A DNA stretch of 64,000 nucleotides from Sphingomonadales bacterium (lineage in GTDB: Bacteria > Bacteroidota > Bacteroidia > UBA7662): NCBI GenBank assembly GCA_016872215.1, contig VHAX01000002.1, forward strand, positions 1-64,000, written 5' to 3'. The first letter of the stretch is position 1; each line of letters starts with the position of its first letter. Of this stretch, positions 52,815 through 62,013 are shown in pieces. The notes below the pieces were generated by a model. It made no database searches. It was not told the origin of the DNA and saw only the letters and a program-made list of their open reading frames with translations. A program made the translations under genes and the position numbers.

Positions 52815-54713
52815 TCAGATTCGACCCCGGATGAGCTGATCCACCACCGACGGATCCAGTAAGGTTGAGGTGTCTCCCAATTGGGAAACATCACCTTCCG
52901 CAATCTTACGGAGAATTCGACGCATTATTTTACCCGAACGCGTCTTTGGCAATCCGGGCACCAATTGGATCTTATCGGGTCGCGCAATTTTGCCGATAAA
53001 TTCGGTCACAGTTGCCGTAATCTCCGCCCGGATGTTGTCGGGATTTTGCGGATCCCCCTTGCAGATTACAAAGGCATAAATGGCTTGCCCCTTCAACTCA
53101 TCCGGAACCCCCACCACGGCCGACTCGGCCACTAATGGATGCATGTTGATGGCATTTTCGACTTCAGCAGTTCCAATGCGGTGTCCTGAAACATTAAGCA
53201 CATCATCAACCCGGCCAATGATTCTGTAGTAGCCGTCGGCATCGCGGCGGGCCCCATCTCCCGTAAAATAATAGCCCGGATAGGCGCCGAAATAGGTTTG
53301 CCGGCAGCGTTCATGATCGCCCCAGGTGGTCCGAATCATCGAAGGCCAGGGAAAGCGGACGGCCAGGTAGCCTTCGCGTTCATTTTCTTCTATGATTTCC
53401 CCTTGTGCATCGAGCAATACCGGTTGAATGCCAGGTAGCGGCAGGCCAGCATAGGTGGGTTTCAGGGGCGACAATCCGGCGAGCGCGGCAATCAGGATAC
53501 CCCCAGTCTCGGTCTGCCACCAGGTGTCGGTGACCGGACACCTTCTCTTGCCCACTTCGCGGTGATACCACTGCCAGGCCTCTGCATTGATGGGCTCACC
53601 TACGCTTCCCAGTACCCTCAGGCTGTTAAGCGAGTAGGGTTTCACCCAAGCATCACCAGCAGCCATAAGCGAACGGATTGCAGTTGGGGCAGTATACAGC
53701 AGGTTCACACTGTGCCGCTCGCACACTTTCCAAAATCGATCAGGATTGGGCCAAATAGGGATGCCCTCGAACATCAGGGTGGTTGAGCCTTGAAGCAAGG
53801 GGCCATAGAGCAAATAGGTGTGTCCTGTAATCCAGCCTATGTCGGCCGTGCACCAGAATACCTCGCCCGGTTGAGCCCGAAAAACATGGGTAAAACTGTA
53901 ACCGGCATACACCATGTATCCGCCGCAGGTGTGCACCACACCCTTGGGCTTACCCGTTGAACCGGAGGTATACAAAATAAACAGTGGGTCCTCGGCTTGC
54001 ATAACTTCCGCCTCACCGCCTGTACCCGAGTAGCGACTAATCTCCTCATGTGCATCTACATCACGACCGTATATCATATCCACATCGGAACCGCTTACCC
54101 GAAAAACCCATACCCGTTCAACGCCATTGCAATTGGTCAACGCCTCGTCAACTACTTCCTTACAGGGGAGAATTTTGCCGCCGCGCACAATGGCATCGGC
54201 TGTGATTACCATTCTGCAACCCGCATCTGCAATCCGATCGGCAAGGCTGTGGGCTGAAAAACCCCCAAAAACCACCGAATGTATGGCCCCTATTCGGGCA
54301 ATGGCCAACACAACCACGGCGAGTTCTGGTACCATCGGCATATACACACAGATTCTGTCGCCCTTCCCCATACCTTGTCGCCTCAAAGCAGCCGCAGTCC
54401 GCTCAACTTCACTATGAAGCTCCTGATATGTGAATGAGCGTGACGCTCCTTCCGGGTCGCTGGGCTCCCAGATAAGGGCAGTCTTCTCACCACGATCCGA
54501 CAAATGACGGTCCAGGCAATTCAGGGTTATATTCAGCGTACCCCCTTCAAACCAACGCACATCATAGCAACGGAAGTCCCAATTCAGAACCTGCGACCAG
54601 GGTTGAATCCACGAATATTGAGATGCGACGTGCGACCAGAATGCCTCCGGGTCATCCACACTGAGTTGCATCGCCCGCTCATAGGCATCTAGGCTATCAA
54701 AGGGTTGAATCAC
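52815..54713 (-). CDS. acs: Acetyl-CoA synthetase
   Basis: A GTG start at 54713 gives 632 residues, close to the usual 650. AMP-forming motifs are LFILYTSGSTGKPKGVVHTCGGY, CTADIGWITGHTYLLYGPL, TDTWWQTETGG and YFTGDGARRDADGYYRIIGRVDDVLNVSGHRIGTAEVE, with the acetylatable lysine in PKTRSGKIMRRILR. It converts acetate to acetyl-CoA. On the reverse strand a one-base-short box, TATTTTG, lies 5 nt before the GTG. Lysine acetylation as control is known for the family, but no acetyltransferase is visible here. Confidence 0.96.
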   Translation of the reverse strand: MIQPFDSLDAYERAMQLSVDDPEAFWSHVASQYSWIQPWSQVLNWDFRCYDVRWFEGGTLNITLNCLDRHLSDRGEKTALIWEPSDPEGASRSFTYQELHSEVERTAAALRRQGMGKGDRICVYMPMVPELAVVVLAIARIGAIHSVVFGGFSAHSLADRIADAGCRMVITADAIVRGGKILPCKEVVDEALTNCNGVERVWVFRVSGSDVDMIYGRDVDAHEEISRYSGTGGEAEVMQAEDPLFILYTSGSTGKPKGVVHTCGGYMVYAGYSFTHVFRAQPGEVFWCTADIGWITGHTYLLYGPLLQGSTTLMFEGIPIWPNPDRFWKVCERHSVNLLYTAPTAIRSLMAAGDAWVKPYSLNSLRVLGSVGEPINAEAWQWYHREVGKRRCPVTDTWWQTETGGILIAALAGLSPLKPTYAGLPLPGIQPVLLDAQGEIIEENEREGYLAVRFPWPSMIRTTWGDHERCRQTYFGAYPGYYFTGDGARRDADGYYRIIGRVDDVLNVSGHRIGTAEVENAINMHPLVAESAVVGVPDELKGQAIYAFVICKGDPQNPDNIRAEITATVTEFIGKIARPDKIQLVPGLPKTRSGKIMRRILRKIAEGDVSQLGDTSTLLDPSVVDQLIRGRI

Positions 54714-54767
54714 AGCCCCAAAATAACAAAGAAATGTTTACACGATTCCGCAGCGCAATAAGCTAGA

Positions 54768-56006
54768 CTATATCCTACGCCCCGGATATTGAAATAGGCC
54801 TTCACTCAGGGCATCCATCGCCTCACTCAGGCGGTCCGTTTCCAGCACATAGGCAATCCGAGCCTGATGCCGCCCACTTTCGGGTCGGGCATAAAATCCG
54901 CTTCCTGGTGCCAGCATAACGGTGCAGCCCTTATAAGAAAATGACTCAAGCATCCAGCGACAAAAATCATCTGCATCATCGACTGGTAAGGACACCATAC
55001 AATAAAAAGCGCCACCGGGGTGTGGACAAACCACGCCAGGCATTGATTGAAGGGCGGAAACCACCAAATTGCGCCTCTGTTCGTAGTGAAGGGCGGAAAC
55101 CACCAAATTGCGCCTCTGTTCGTAGGCCGAGCGCACCTCTTCAAAATAAGAGGGCGGTGCCGCAAGCGCAGCTTCCGCGCCCAATTGCTCTAATGTAGGC
55201 GGGCTCAATCGCGCCTGTCCGTATTTCAACGCTACGGCCATCAGATCCGCATTCCTGCTCATCAGGGCACCGATTCGGGCGCCACATGCGCTGTATACCT
55301 TAGACACACTTTCCACCACCACCGCGTGACCAGCCAATTCAGGCAATTCCAAAACGGAATGGTGAATCGCCCCATCATAGGCAAACATGCGGTAGACCTC
55401 ATCCGAAAACAAAAACAAATTGTGGCGTCTGACCAGTTCACTCAACTGCCGTAATTCGGTCAAAGAATACATGACACCTGTGGGGTTGCTGGGATGACAA
55501 ATCAAAACAGCCTTTGTGCGGGCGCTGATGAGTGACTCCCATTCAGCCAGAGGGGGAAGCGCAAAACCGTCCTCAATTCGGGTGGGCACGGGCACGACCT
55601 GAACACCCGCTATCAGAGCAAATCCATTGTAATTCGCATAAAATGGTTCGGGAATGAGGACCTCATCACCTCTATCCAGGCAGCTCAACATGGCAAACAA
55701 CAAGGCCTCCGACCCACCCGTGGTAATCATAATCTGGTGAAAATCGATGTCAATCCCTCTGCCCTGCATCGATGCAGCGTAGGACCTTCGATACGATTCC
55801 ATGCCCGCAGAATGCGAATATTCAAGAACCGGTGCATTAAATGCACGGATACGCTCCATAAAACCGGGAACCGTTCCGATATCGGGTTGACCGATGTTCA
55901 AGTGGTGAATGCGTATTCCCTTTGCAGAAGCGGCCTCCGCATAAGGAACAAGCTTGCGGATCGGAGATGGAGGCATTTGAAGACCTCTGTTCGATAGATT
56001 TGGCAT
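54768..56006 (-). CDS. Class I PLP aminotransferase with an internal tandem duplication
   Basis: The ORF encodes 412 residues of an AspC/AAT-like aminotransferase: ISxGxD-like N terminus, ITTGGSEALLFAMLSCLDRGDEVL, ICHPSNPTGVMYSLTEL, FLFSDEVYRMFAYDG and the PLP lysine in VVVESVSKVYSACGARIGAL. Near the C terminus the 13-residue unit YEQRRNLVVSALH is repeated as YEQRRNLVVSALQ because of a perfect 39-bp tandem duplication, which keeps the frame. Without it the protein would be 399 residues, a usual length. The extra unit lies in the helix before PGVVCPHPGGAFYCMV, so activity could be altered. The substrate is not certain (aspartate or tyrosine). Confidence 0.88.
   Translation of the reverse strand: MPNLSNRGLQMPPSPIRKLVPYAEAASAKGIRIHHLNIGQPDIGTVPGFMERIRAFNAPVLEYSHSAGMESYRRSYAASMQGRGIDIDFHQIMITTGGSEALLFAMLSCLDRGDEVLIPEPFYANYNGFALIAGVQVVPVPTRIEDGFALPPLAEWESLISARTKAVLICHPSNPTGVMYSLTELRQLSELVRRHNLFLFSDEVYRMFAYDGAIHHSVLELPELAGHAVVVESVSKVYSACGARIGALMSRNADLMAVALKYGQARLSPPTLEQLGAEAALAAPPSYFEEVRSAYEQRRNLVVSALHYEQRRNLVVSALQSMPGVVCPHPGGAFYCMVSLPVDDADDFCRWMLESFSYKGCTVMLAPGSGFYARPESGRHQARIAYVLETDRLSEAMDALSEGLFQYPGRRI
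55048..55125. repeat. Perfect 39-bp tandem duplication inside the aminotransferase gene
   Basis: Bases 55048-55086 and 55087-55125 are identical over all 39 positions (each begins TGAAGGGCGG and ends GTTCGTAG); identity stops sharply at both ends. A multiple of three, it adds 13 residues without breaking the frame. Zero divergence suggests a recent event, or an assembly artefact. Confidence 0.95.
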
Positions 56007-56015
56007 AACATAAAA

Positions 56016-56048
56016 AAACCCGTGCCCCGCGCAAAGATACGCGGGTTT
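56016..56048 (-). terminator. Rho-independent terminator after the DUF1573 gene
   Basis: AAACCCGTG and CGCGGGTTT form a 9-bp stem with one G-T pair; on the reverse strand the hairpin is followed by a run of seven T. It lies about 73 nt after the DUF1573 stop. The loop contains a TATCTTTG promoter box for the next gene. Confidence 0.75.
56032..56039 (-). promoter_or_regulatory. Candidate -7 box TATCTTTG inside the terminator loop
   Basis: The reverse strand reads TATCTTTG, exact to TAnnTTTG, within the loop of the hairpin at 56016-56048 and 25 nt ahead of the aminotransferase ATG at 56006. No -33 at standard spacing was found. Confidence 0.5.
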
Positions 56049-56120
56049 AAAAGCAAAAACGAGTCAGGATTTAATTCAAGGGCACAGAATCGAAGCGCCT
56101 TGAATGAATCGACTATTTAA

Positions 56121-56579
56121 TTAATTGGGTTTGGTAACAGGGCTGGCAGCACCTTTATTCTCCGGAACATTTTCGTCGGCCTTCACCACATTTCCTTTAA
56201 TGGTGAGAACTTGTGTTCCTGTTCCGGCGTTGCTGGTGACCGTTACTTGTTTGGTGAACATGCCCGGGCGACCAGCAGAGTTGTAAACCGCCTTGATCGT
56301 ACCCTTTTCACCCGGTTTTACGGGTTCACGGGTCCACTCAGGCGTTGTGCAACCACAAGAGGCCGATACATTGCTGATGATCAAAGTCTCGGAACCTGTA
56401 TTGATGAACTCAAATGCGTGCGTAGCCTTGTCACCCTCTGTAATGGTGCCAAAATCATGTGCTTCCGATTTGAATTTCATGACCGCTGAACTCTTCGGCT
56501 GAGCGGGAGGCGTGGCATTCTGAGCAAATGCACCTAAAACGAGGGAGGAAAAGAAGAAAAGAAAAGCAAGTTTTTTCAT
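56121..56579 (-). CDS. DUF1573-family exported protein
   Basis: The 152-residue protein has a signal peptide (KKLAFLFFFSSLVLGAFAQ) and one DUF1573 domain: EAHDFGTITEGDKATHAFEFINTGSETLIISNVSASCGCTTPEW followed by GTIKAVYNSAGRPGMFTKQVTVTSN. The fold is immunoglobulin-like; the family is abundant in Bacteroidota envelopes and its role is unknown. The conserved CGCT motif is intact. A TATTTTTG box lies 26 nt upstream and a terminator follows, so it is monocistronic. Confidence 0.92.
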   Translation of the reverse strand: MKKLAFLFFFSSLVLGAFAQNATPPAQPKSSAVMKFKSEAHDFGTITEGDKATHAFEFINTGSETLIISNVSASCGCTTPEWTREPVKPGEKGTIKAVYNSAGRPGMFTKQVTVTSNAGTGTQVLTIKGNVVKADENVPENKGAASPVTKPN

Positions 56580-56605
56580 TGAGTTGAAATTGATTTTAAG
56601 TGGAA

Positions 56606-56613
56606 CAAAAATA
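56606..56613 (-). promoter_or_regulatory. Candidate -7 box TATTTTTG for the DUF1573 gene
   Basis: Exact TAnnTTTG on the reverse strand, 26 nt ahead of the ATG at 56579, in an A/T-rich intergenic stretch shared with the divergent E1 gene. Confidence 0.6.
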
Positions 56614-56649
56614 AAAAAAAAATGAATGCCAGTGGTTGAAGTTCAGTCA

Positions 56650-56680
56650 TTTATAAAAAAGAAATCTATGGCTATCTTTG
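56650..56680 (+). promoter_or_regulatory. Promoter TTTA-N19-TATCTTTG of the fused E1 gene
   Basis: TATCTTTG (56673-56680) is an exact -7 box and TTTA (56650-56653) is one base from the -33 TTTG at 19-nt spacing. The box lies 5 nt before the ATG at 56686 and inside the longer ORF that starts at 56626. Confidence 0.6.
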
Positions 56681-56685
56681 CAAAC

Positions 56686-59154
56686 ATGCCCCGTGATACA
56701 ACATCTGTGCCAAAAGGAAGCGCCAAGGCACTCGATTTTGAAGAATTTAAGAAAGAAGTTCATTCCGATTACCGGACTGCATGGATCAGTAGACAGGCGA
56801 GCCTGATCGGACGAAAAGAGGTACTCACCGGAAAAGCTAAATTTGGAATTTTCGGCGACGGCAAAGAAATCCCACAACTTGCCATGGCCCGGGCTTTCAC
56901 AGCGGGCGACATCCGATCGGGCTACTACCGCGACCAGACTTTTATGCTTGCAAAAGGTCTCACCAGCATCCGTCAGTTTTTCGCGCAATTGTACGCCCAT
57001 CCATCACTGGAAGCTGAACCAGCAAGCGGGGGCAGGTTAATGAATGGTCATTTTTCTACTCGATTTCTAGACGATCAAGGGAATTGGCATGCACTTTCGG
57101 ATTCAATGCACAGCACGTGTGACATTTCTCCAACGGCTGGACAAATGGGCCGTGCCCTAGGCATCGCCTATGCCTCGAAATTATATCGGCATAATCCTGC
57201 CATCGCCGAATCGACACCCTTTAGTAAGGCCGGGCGCGAAATTAGCTTTGCAACCATCGGAAACGCCGCAACTTCAGAAGGACATTTTTGGGAAACACTC
57301 AACGCCGCCGCCGTCCTGCAAGTTCCTTTGCTCATCAGCATTTGGGACGACGAATTCGGCATTTCCGTACCTGCGCGCTACCAAACCGCTAAGGAAAACC
57401 TCAGTAGCTTGTTGTCTGGCTTCATCAGCGAACCGGGTCGGTCAGGAATCAAACTACACACCCTTCGCGGGTGGGACTACCCTTCCCTTTGTGCCGCCTA
57501 TCAGGATACAGCTCAAGAAATGCGCAAAACCCATATCCCAGCCGTTTTTCACATCACAGAGCTCACCCAACCTCAGGGTCATTCCACATCGGGGTCGCAC
57601 GAACGCTATAAATCACCCGAGCGCCTCGAATGGGAGCGCCAACAAGATGGCATCGTTAAGATGCGCGCATGGATGTTGCAGGAAGGAATTGCAACGGAAG
57701 CTGAAGTAGCAGAAATCGAAGAAGAAGGCATCAGCTATACCAAATCGGAGCAGCGGGCCGCATATCAGGAATTCCGAATGGAAATCGACGAAAAGGCAGC
57801 TGTAACCCTAACAATTCTTTCCGAACTCGCTAAGGAAACCCCGCAAATAACCCAAACTGTTGATGAACTCGTGAACCCCCTGAAGCAAAACAAGGAGCCC
57901 CTTCGGCGGGATCTTGTGAGCGCACTAAGGGGAAGCCTCCTAGCCGCCCGCCATCACCCGGGAGCCGCCCGGGATCGTGTTCAATCGCTGCTCAAAGAGA
58001 TGACAGATCAGCATGAAAAACTTTTCAGCAGTCACCTCTACAGCCAGTCGGCCTACTCCACCCAAAACCACAGGCCGATCCCGGCCGTTTTCAGCGAGCA
58101 AAGTACCTTTAATACCGGGTATGAGGTACTCAATATGGCTTTCTCCGATATCTTAAGACGCGAACCGACGTTTTTCGCACTCGGGGAGGATGTGGGAAAA
58201 ATCGGCGATGTCAATCAGGGATTCGCGGGCCTTCAAGATTTGTACGGGGAAAACCGGGTCACCGATACTGGCATTAGGGAAATGAGCATTGTTGGACAGG
58301 GATTGGGGGCGGCTATGCGTGGACTCAGGCCGATGGCGGAAATCCAATATCTGGATTACCTGCTCTATGCCTTACAGATTTTGAGCGACGATGTGGCTAC
58401 GCTACATTACCGTACTGTAGGTGGACAAAAAGCACCTCTTATCGTTCGCACACGTGGCCACCGTCTGGAGGGGATCTGGCACTCAGGCTCGCCTATGGGC
58501 ATGATCCTCCACAGCATCCGGGGCATGCTGCTGCTGGTTCCCCGCAACATGGTGCAGGCAGCGGGATTCTACAATATGCTCTTGGCCTGCGACGAGCCGG
58601 CTGTGGTCATCGAATCACTCAACGGATACAGATTGAAGGAACGGGTTCCAGACAATCTGTTCGAATTTACCCTTGCCCCGGGGATTCCTGAAGTACTAAG
58701 GGAGGGAAATGATATCAGCGTAATTACATACGGCTCCTGCTGCCGAATGGCGATTGAAGCCGCCGATCGTTTGATAGCGCTCGGCATCGAAGCAGAGGTC
58801 ATTGATGTACAATCCTTGATTCCATTCGACATCCACCACAGCTTGATAGAATCAATCAGCAAAACCAATCGATTTCTCATCGTGGATGAGGACGTTCCCG
58901 GGGGTGCTTCCTCCTACATCTACCAGCAAATCATGGAAGTACAGCAGGCATATTTTCATTTGGATAGTCCCGGCCGTACTCTCACCGCCCGCGAGCATCG
59001 TCCGGCCTATGGCAGTGATGGCGACTACTTCAGCAAACCTTCGGTTGATGATATGGTAGAAGCGGTCTACCAGTTGATGTCGGAAACAGACCCTGCACTT
59101 TACCCCCCCATTAGGAATACGGATGGGTCAATCGGACTCAACCGGATTAAGTAG
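56686..59154 (+). CDS. Fused alpha/beta 2-oxoacid dehydrogenase E1 component
   Basis: The ATG at 56686 gives 822 residues. The alpha half has the TPP-binding region around GRLMNGHFSTRFLDDQGNWH and ATIGNAATSEGHFWETLNAAAVL (GDG-type region replaced by GNAATSEGHF), the beta half from about residue 475 has TFFALGEDVGKIGDVNQGFAGL, EIQYLDYLLYALQ and ISVITYGSCCRMAIEAADRL. Fusion of both E1 chains in one polypeptide is common in Bacteroidota. Pyruvate or branched-chain oxoacids are possible substrates; E2 and E3 are not in the window. The ATG is 5 nt after a promoter box, so the mRNA may be leaderless. Confidence 0.9.
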   Translation: MPRDTTSVPKGSAKALDFEEFKKEVHSDYRTAWISRQASLIGRKEVLTGKAKFGIFGDGKEIPQLAMARAFTAGDIRSGYYRDQTFMLAKGLTSIRQFFAQLYAHPSLEAEPASGGRLMNGHFSTRFLDDQGNWHALSDSMHSTCDISPTAGQMGRALGIAYASKLYRHNPAIAESTPFSKAGREISFATIGNAATSEGHFWETLNAAAVLQVPLLISIWDDEFGISVPARYQTAKENLSSLLSGFISEPGRSGIKLHTLRGWDYPSLCAAYQDTAQEMRKTHIPAVFHITELTQPQGHSTSGSHERYKSPERLEWERQQDGIVKMRAWMLQEGIATEAEVAEIEEEGISYTKSEQRAAYQEFRMEIDEKAAVTLTILSELAKETPQITQTVDELVNPLKQNKEPLRRDLVSALRGSLLAARHHPGAARDRVQSLLKEMTDQHEKLFSSHLYSQSAYSTQNHRPIPAVFSEQSTFNTGYEVLNMAFSDILRREPTFFALGEDVGKIGDVNQGFAGLQDLYGENRVTDTGIREMSIVGQGLGAAMRGLRPMAEIQYLDYLLYALQILSDDVATLHYRTVGGQKAPLIVRTRGHRLEGIWHSGSPMGMILHSIRGMLLLVPRNMVQAAGFYNMLLACDEPAVVIESLNGYRLKERVPDNLFEFTLAPGIPEVLREGNDISVITYGSCCRMAIEAADRLIALGIEAEVIDVQSLIPFDIHHSLIESISKTNRFLIVDEDVPGGASSYIYQQIMEVQQAYFHLDSPGRTLTAREHRPAYGSDGDYFSKPSVDDMVEAVYQLMSETDPALYPPIRNTDGSIGLNRIK

Positions 59155-59189
59155 TTATGAAGACCTCGCATTCACCCAACTCCAGAGAT

Positions 59190-60989
59190 CTACATCCGGT
59201 CGGGTGCCTCGATTCCTAGTACGAACAGACTTCTTTTTAATACCCGGGCCGCTTCCTGCGATAAATAGAGCCGAAACAGCCGACTCTCATCGGTGGTTTC
59301 GGGTGTGAGAATCGGGCAATCATGGTAGAAACGATTGTAGAGTCCGGCCAGATCGTAGGCATACTGACAGAGCAGGGAAGGATTTTTGTGTGTATGGGAC
59401 GCGAAAATCGATTCACGATAGCCTGATAGTTGCCGCATCAATTCCCTTTCAGTCAATTTTATGTCTGATGGTAATGCCGCCGTAGCAAGCACCGATGCTC
59501 CAATCCCAATCGATTCTGCCTTTCTCAGAACGGCACAGGCCCGTGCGTGGGCGTATTGAATAAACGGTCCAGTATGACCCTGCAGATCGATTGACTCCTC
59601 GGGATGGAAGACCATACGCTTTTGGGGATCCACTTTCAGGATAAAATACTTCAACGCCGCCATGCCAACCTGATTGAATAGTATAGTTTTATCACCTTCG
59701 CTCAATTCCATAAGCTTTTCCGAAAATTCGCTTTTGTCCCTTGCGGCGGCCACCATTTCATCCATCAAGTCATCGGCGTCGACCACCGTGCCCTCCCTTG
59801 ACTTCATGCGCCCTGAGGGCAGGTCCACCATTCCATATGATAAATGGTGACATCGGGAGGCCCATTCATACCCCAGACGTTGCAGTACGAGGAATAGTAC
59901 TTTGAAGTGGTAGTCCTGTTCGTTGCCCACAACGTAGGTCATCTCATCAGTGTTCCATTCTTTTTGTCGCTCAATAGCGGTTCCGATGTCTTGCGTGATG
60001 TAGACAGAAGTACCGTCACTTCTCAAAAGTACTTTTCGGTCCAGTCCCGCACCGGTGAGATTGGCCCAAACCGAACCATCCGGGTCGCGCTCAAAAACGC
60101 CGCGCGCCAATCCGTCCAGCACCTGATCGCGACCCAGTACATAGGTTTCCGACTCGTAGTAGTTTCGATCGAAAAACGAGCCAAGCCGTTGATGCGTCTG
60201 GTCGAATCCCGAATAAACCCAGCCATTCATTGATTGCCACAAAGCACGAACCCCGGGAACACCGACTTCCCAATCACGCAGCATTTGTTGCGCTTCCAGT
60301 AAAATAGGGGCGTGATCTTTGGCTGTTCTCGCATCCATTCCGCCATCTTTTCGTTCCTCGGTTTGCCGACGCCACTCAACATCAAACCGGACATAGTATT
60401 TGCCTACGAGGTGATCCCCCTTGAGGCCGCTGCTCTGGGGCGTTTCACCCTGTCCGAACTTCTCCCATGCCAGCATCGACTTACAAATATGTATGCCCCG
60501 GTCGTTGATTACCTGAACGCGAACCACCTCATCACCGGCCTCCTCCGACAATCGGCTCACGGCCATCCCCAAAAGAATGTTTCTGATATGTCCAAGGTGC
60601 AGCGGCTTGTTGGTATTGGGAGAAGCGAACTCCACCAGCAACTTTTTTCCTGATATGTTGGGTGTAGGTCGACTCCCCTCCTGATGGGCATGCATCCAAA
60701 AATGCGCGCTCAGTGAAATATTCAGAAATCCCTGTACGATCTCGGAAGACTCCACTAACGGCTGGCCTTCGAACGAAAGCGTGCCCAGAAAAATGCGCGT
60801 CCGCTCGCCGAAAGCGAGTGGGTTCATCGACAAGCGCTTGGCGGGGCCAAATAGAACCAGAGTGATGTCGCCCGAGAAATCCTTGCGGGTTTGCTGAAAT
60901 ACGAGGTGTTCGGGCTTCAGAAGTCCGGCATATTCCCTGAGGATAAGTGGCTGCAGATGGGTTCGGAGATAGTGTTCCTGGGGTGACAT
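59190..60989 (-). CDS. argS: Arginyl-tRNA synthetase
   Basis: The 599-residue class I synthetase has the HIGH-type motif in FASPNTNKPLHLGHIRNILLG, the WxVxDRGIH-like VQVINDRGIHICKSM, and MVDLPSGRMKSREGTVVDADDLMDE as the KMSKS equivalent, followed by the C-terminal anticodon-binding DALR domain (AYDLAGLYNRFYHDCPI). An N-terminal Arg additional domain is present. The arginase gene lies 10 nt upstream on the same strand, so arginine-using enzymes share a transcript here. Confidence 0.97.
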   Translation of the reverse strand: MSPQEHYLRTHLQPLILREYAGLLKPEHLVFQQTRKDFSGDITLVLFGPAKRLSMNPLAFGERTRIFLGTLSFEGQPLVESSEIVQGFLNISLSAHFWMHAHQEGSRPTPNISGKKLLVEFASPNTNKPLHLGHIRNILLGMAVSRLSEEAGDEVVRVQVINDRGIHICKSMLAWEKFGQGETPQSSGLKGDHLVGKYYVRFDVEWRRQTEERKDGGMDARTAKDHAPILLEAQQMLRDWEVGVPGVRALWQSMNGWVYSGFDQTHQRLGSFFDRNYYESETYVLGRDQVLDGLARGVFERDPDGSVWANLTGAGLDRKVLLRSDGTSVYITQDIGTAIERQKEWNTDEMTYVVGNEQDYHFKVLFLVLQRLGYEWASRCHHLSYGMVDLPSGRMKSREGTVVDADDLMDEMVAAARDKSEFSEKLMELSEGDKTILFNQVGMAALKYFILKVDPQKRMVFHPEESIDLQGHTGPFIQYAHARACAVLRKAESIGIGASVLATAALPSDIKLTERELMRQLSGYRESIFASHTHKNPSLLCQYAYDLAGLYNRFYHDCPILTPETTDESRLFRLYLSQEAARVLKRSLFVLGIEAPDRM

Positions 60990-60999
60990 ATGCCAGAAA

Positions 61000-61959
61000 T
61001 CAGTTGCTTAAATTTTGGTTTTGTATGGAATTGGCGACTTTCACAAGAATCTCAAATGCCGTTTCCGCCATGATGTTCTCCTTATCGAGCGTTGGGTTGA
61101 TTTCCACCATTTCAAAGCAAATCACTTTGGGATTGCCTACGAGATTCTGAAGGAGTTTACCAGCTTCCCGCTCATTGATGCCATTGGGAACGGGAGTGCC
61201 CGTACCCTGACTCACTCTGGGGTCAAGAGAATCGACATCGAAGGATACATATATGGCATCACAGCGGTCGAGGGATGTGAGGATGGCATTGGCCACCTTT
61301 TCCACACCCTGCCTGCGTATTTGTGACACCTGAAAAATTTTGCATGCATGTTTCCGGATGAGGTACTCTTCCTGAGGCTCTCTATCCCTCAGCGCAACAT
61401 ACACCACATCCGAAAGGTGGATGGGTGGTGTGTCACCCCCAATTTTCTTGATCTGATCCCAGGCCTTTCGGGTACGCTCATCGGGCTCATTGACCTTGCA
61501 GTCGAAATTGTCCTCCCCCGCGGCAATAGCCAAAGACATACCATGCATGTTGCCCGAAAGCGTGGTGTAGGGCGAGTGCAGATCCGCATGCGCATCAATC
61601 CAAACCACACCCAGACGCTTGCCCGCCAAAGCCCGATGCAAACCGAAAATGGTTCCTGCCGCGCTGCTATGGTCGCCCGCTAACACCAATGGAAATCGGC
61701 CCGATTGCAATACGCTTTGTACGCTGTCGGCGACGTTTCGGCACACTTCTGTAATCCCCCCGATGTGTCGCGCAAAGGGTGTTCGAACTGGTTCATACAG
61801 TTGTTCGTTGCAGTCTGGCACCGACAGCCGATCGGTTCTGTGAAAAAACCGGGATCCGAAGTCATGCGCAGCAATTTTGACGGCATCTATGCCAAGGCTA
61901 GCGCCTCGCGTACCTGCGCCCAGTTCCGACCGCACCTCAATTAATGTCCATTCGGCCAT
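61000..61959 (-). CDS. rocF: Arginase-type ureohydrolase
   Basis: The 319-residue protein has the complete manganese site: VLAGDHSSAAGTIFGLHRAL, WIDAHADLHSPYTTLSGNMHGM, VSFDVDSLDPRVSQGTGTPVP and FEMVEINPTLD. NMHGM and the SLDP...GTGTPVPNG blocks match arginase rather than agmatinase. It would turn arginine into ornithine and urea. It sits 10 nt ahead of argS and divergent from arginine decarboxylase, so the locus holds two competing arginine branches. The final assignment over agmatinase needs biochemical support. Confidence 0.87.
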   Translation of the reverse strand: MAEWTLIEVRSELGAGTRGASLGIDAVKIAAHDFGSRFFHRTDRLSVPDCNEQLYEPVRTPFARHIGGITEVCRNVADSVQSVLQSGRFPLVLAGDHSSAAGTIFGLHRALAGKRLGVVWIDAHADLHSPYTTLSGNMHGMSLAIAAGEDNFDCKVNEPDERTRKAWDQIKKIGGDTPPIHLSDVVYVALRDREPQEEYLIRKHACKIFQVSQIRRQGVEKVANAILTSLDRCDAIYVSFDVDSLDPRVSQGTGTPVPNGINEREAGKLLQNLVGNPKVICFEMVEINPTLDKENIMAETAFEILVKVANSIQNQNLSN

Positions 61960-61987
61960 GACTGTGTGCTAATTCGCTGAATAAAAC

Positions 61988-61995
61988 TAAATTTG
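61988..61995 (+). promoter_or_regulatory. Candidate -7 box TAAATTTG for speA
   Basis: Exact TAnnTTTG match 18 nt ahead of the speA ATG; TGTG at 61963-61966 is one mismatch from the -33 at 21-nt spacing. It lies in the 54-bp divergent gap with arginase. Confidence 0.55.
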
Positions 61996-62013
61996 CGCCC
62001 CTAACGCAGCGCA

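Noticed and set aside
55048-55125. Possible CRISPR-like repeat
   Set aside because: Only two units, directly adjacent without spacers, inside a coding frame; it is a tandem duplication.
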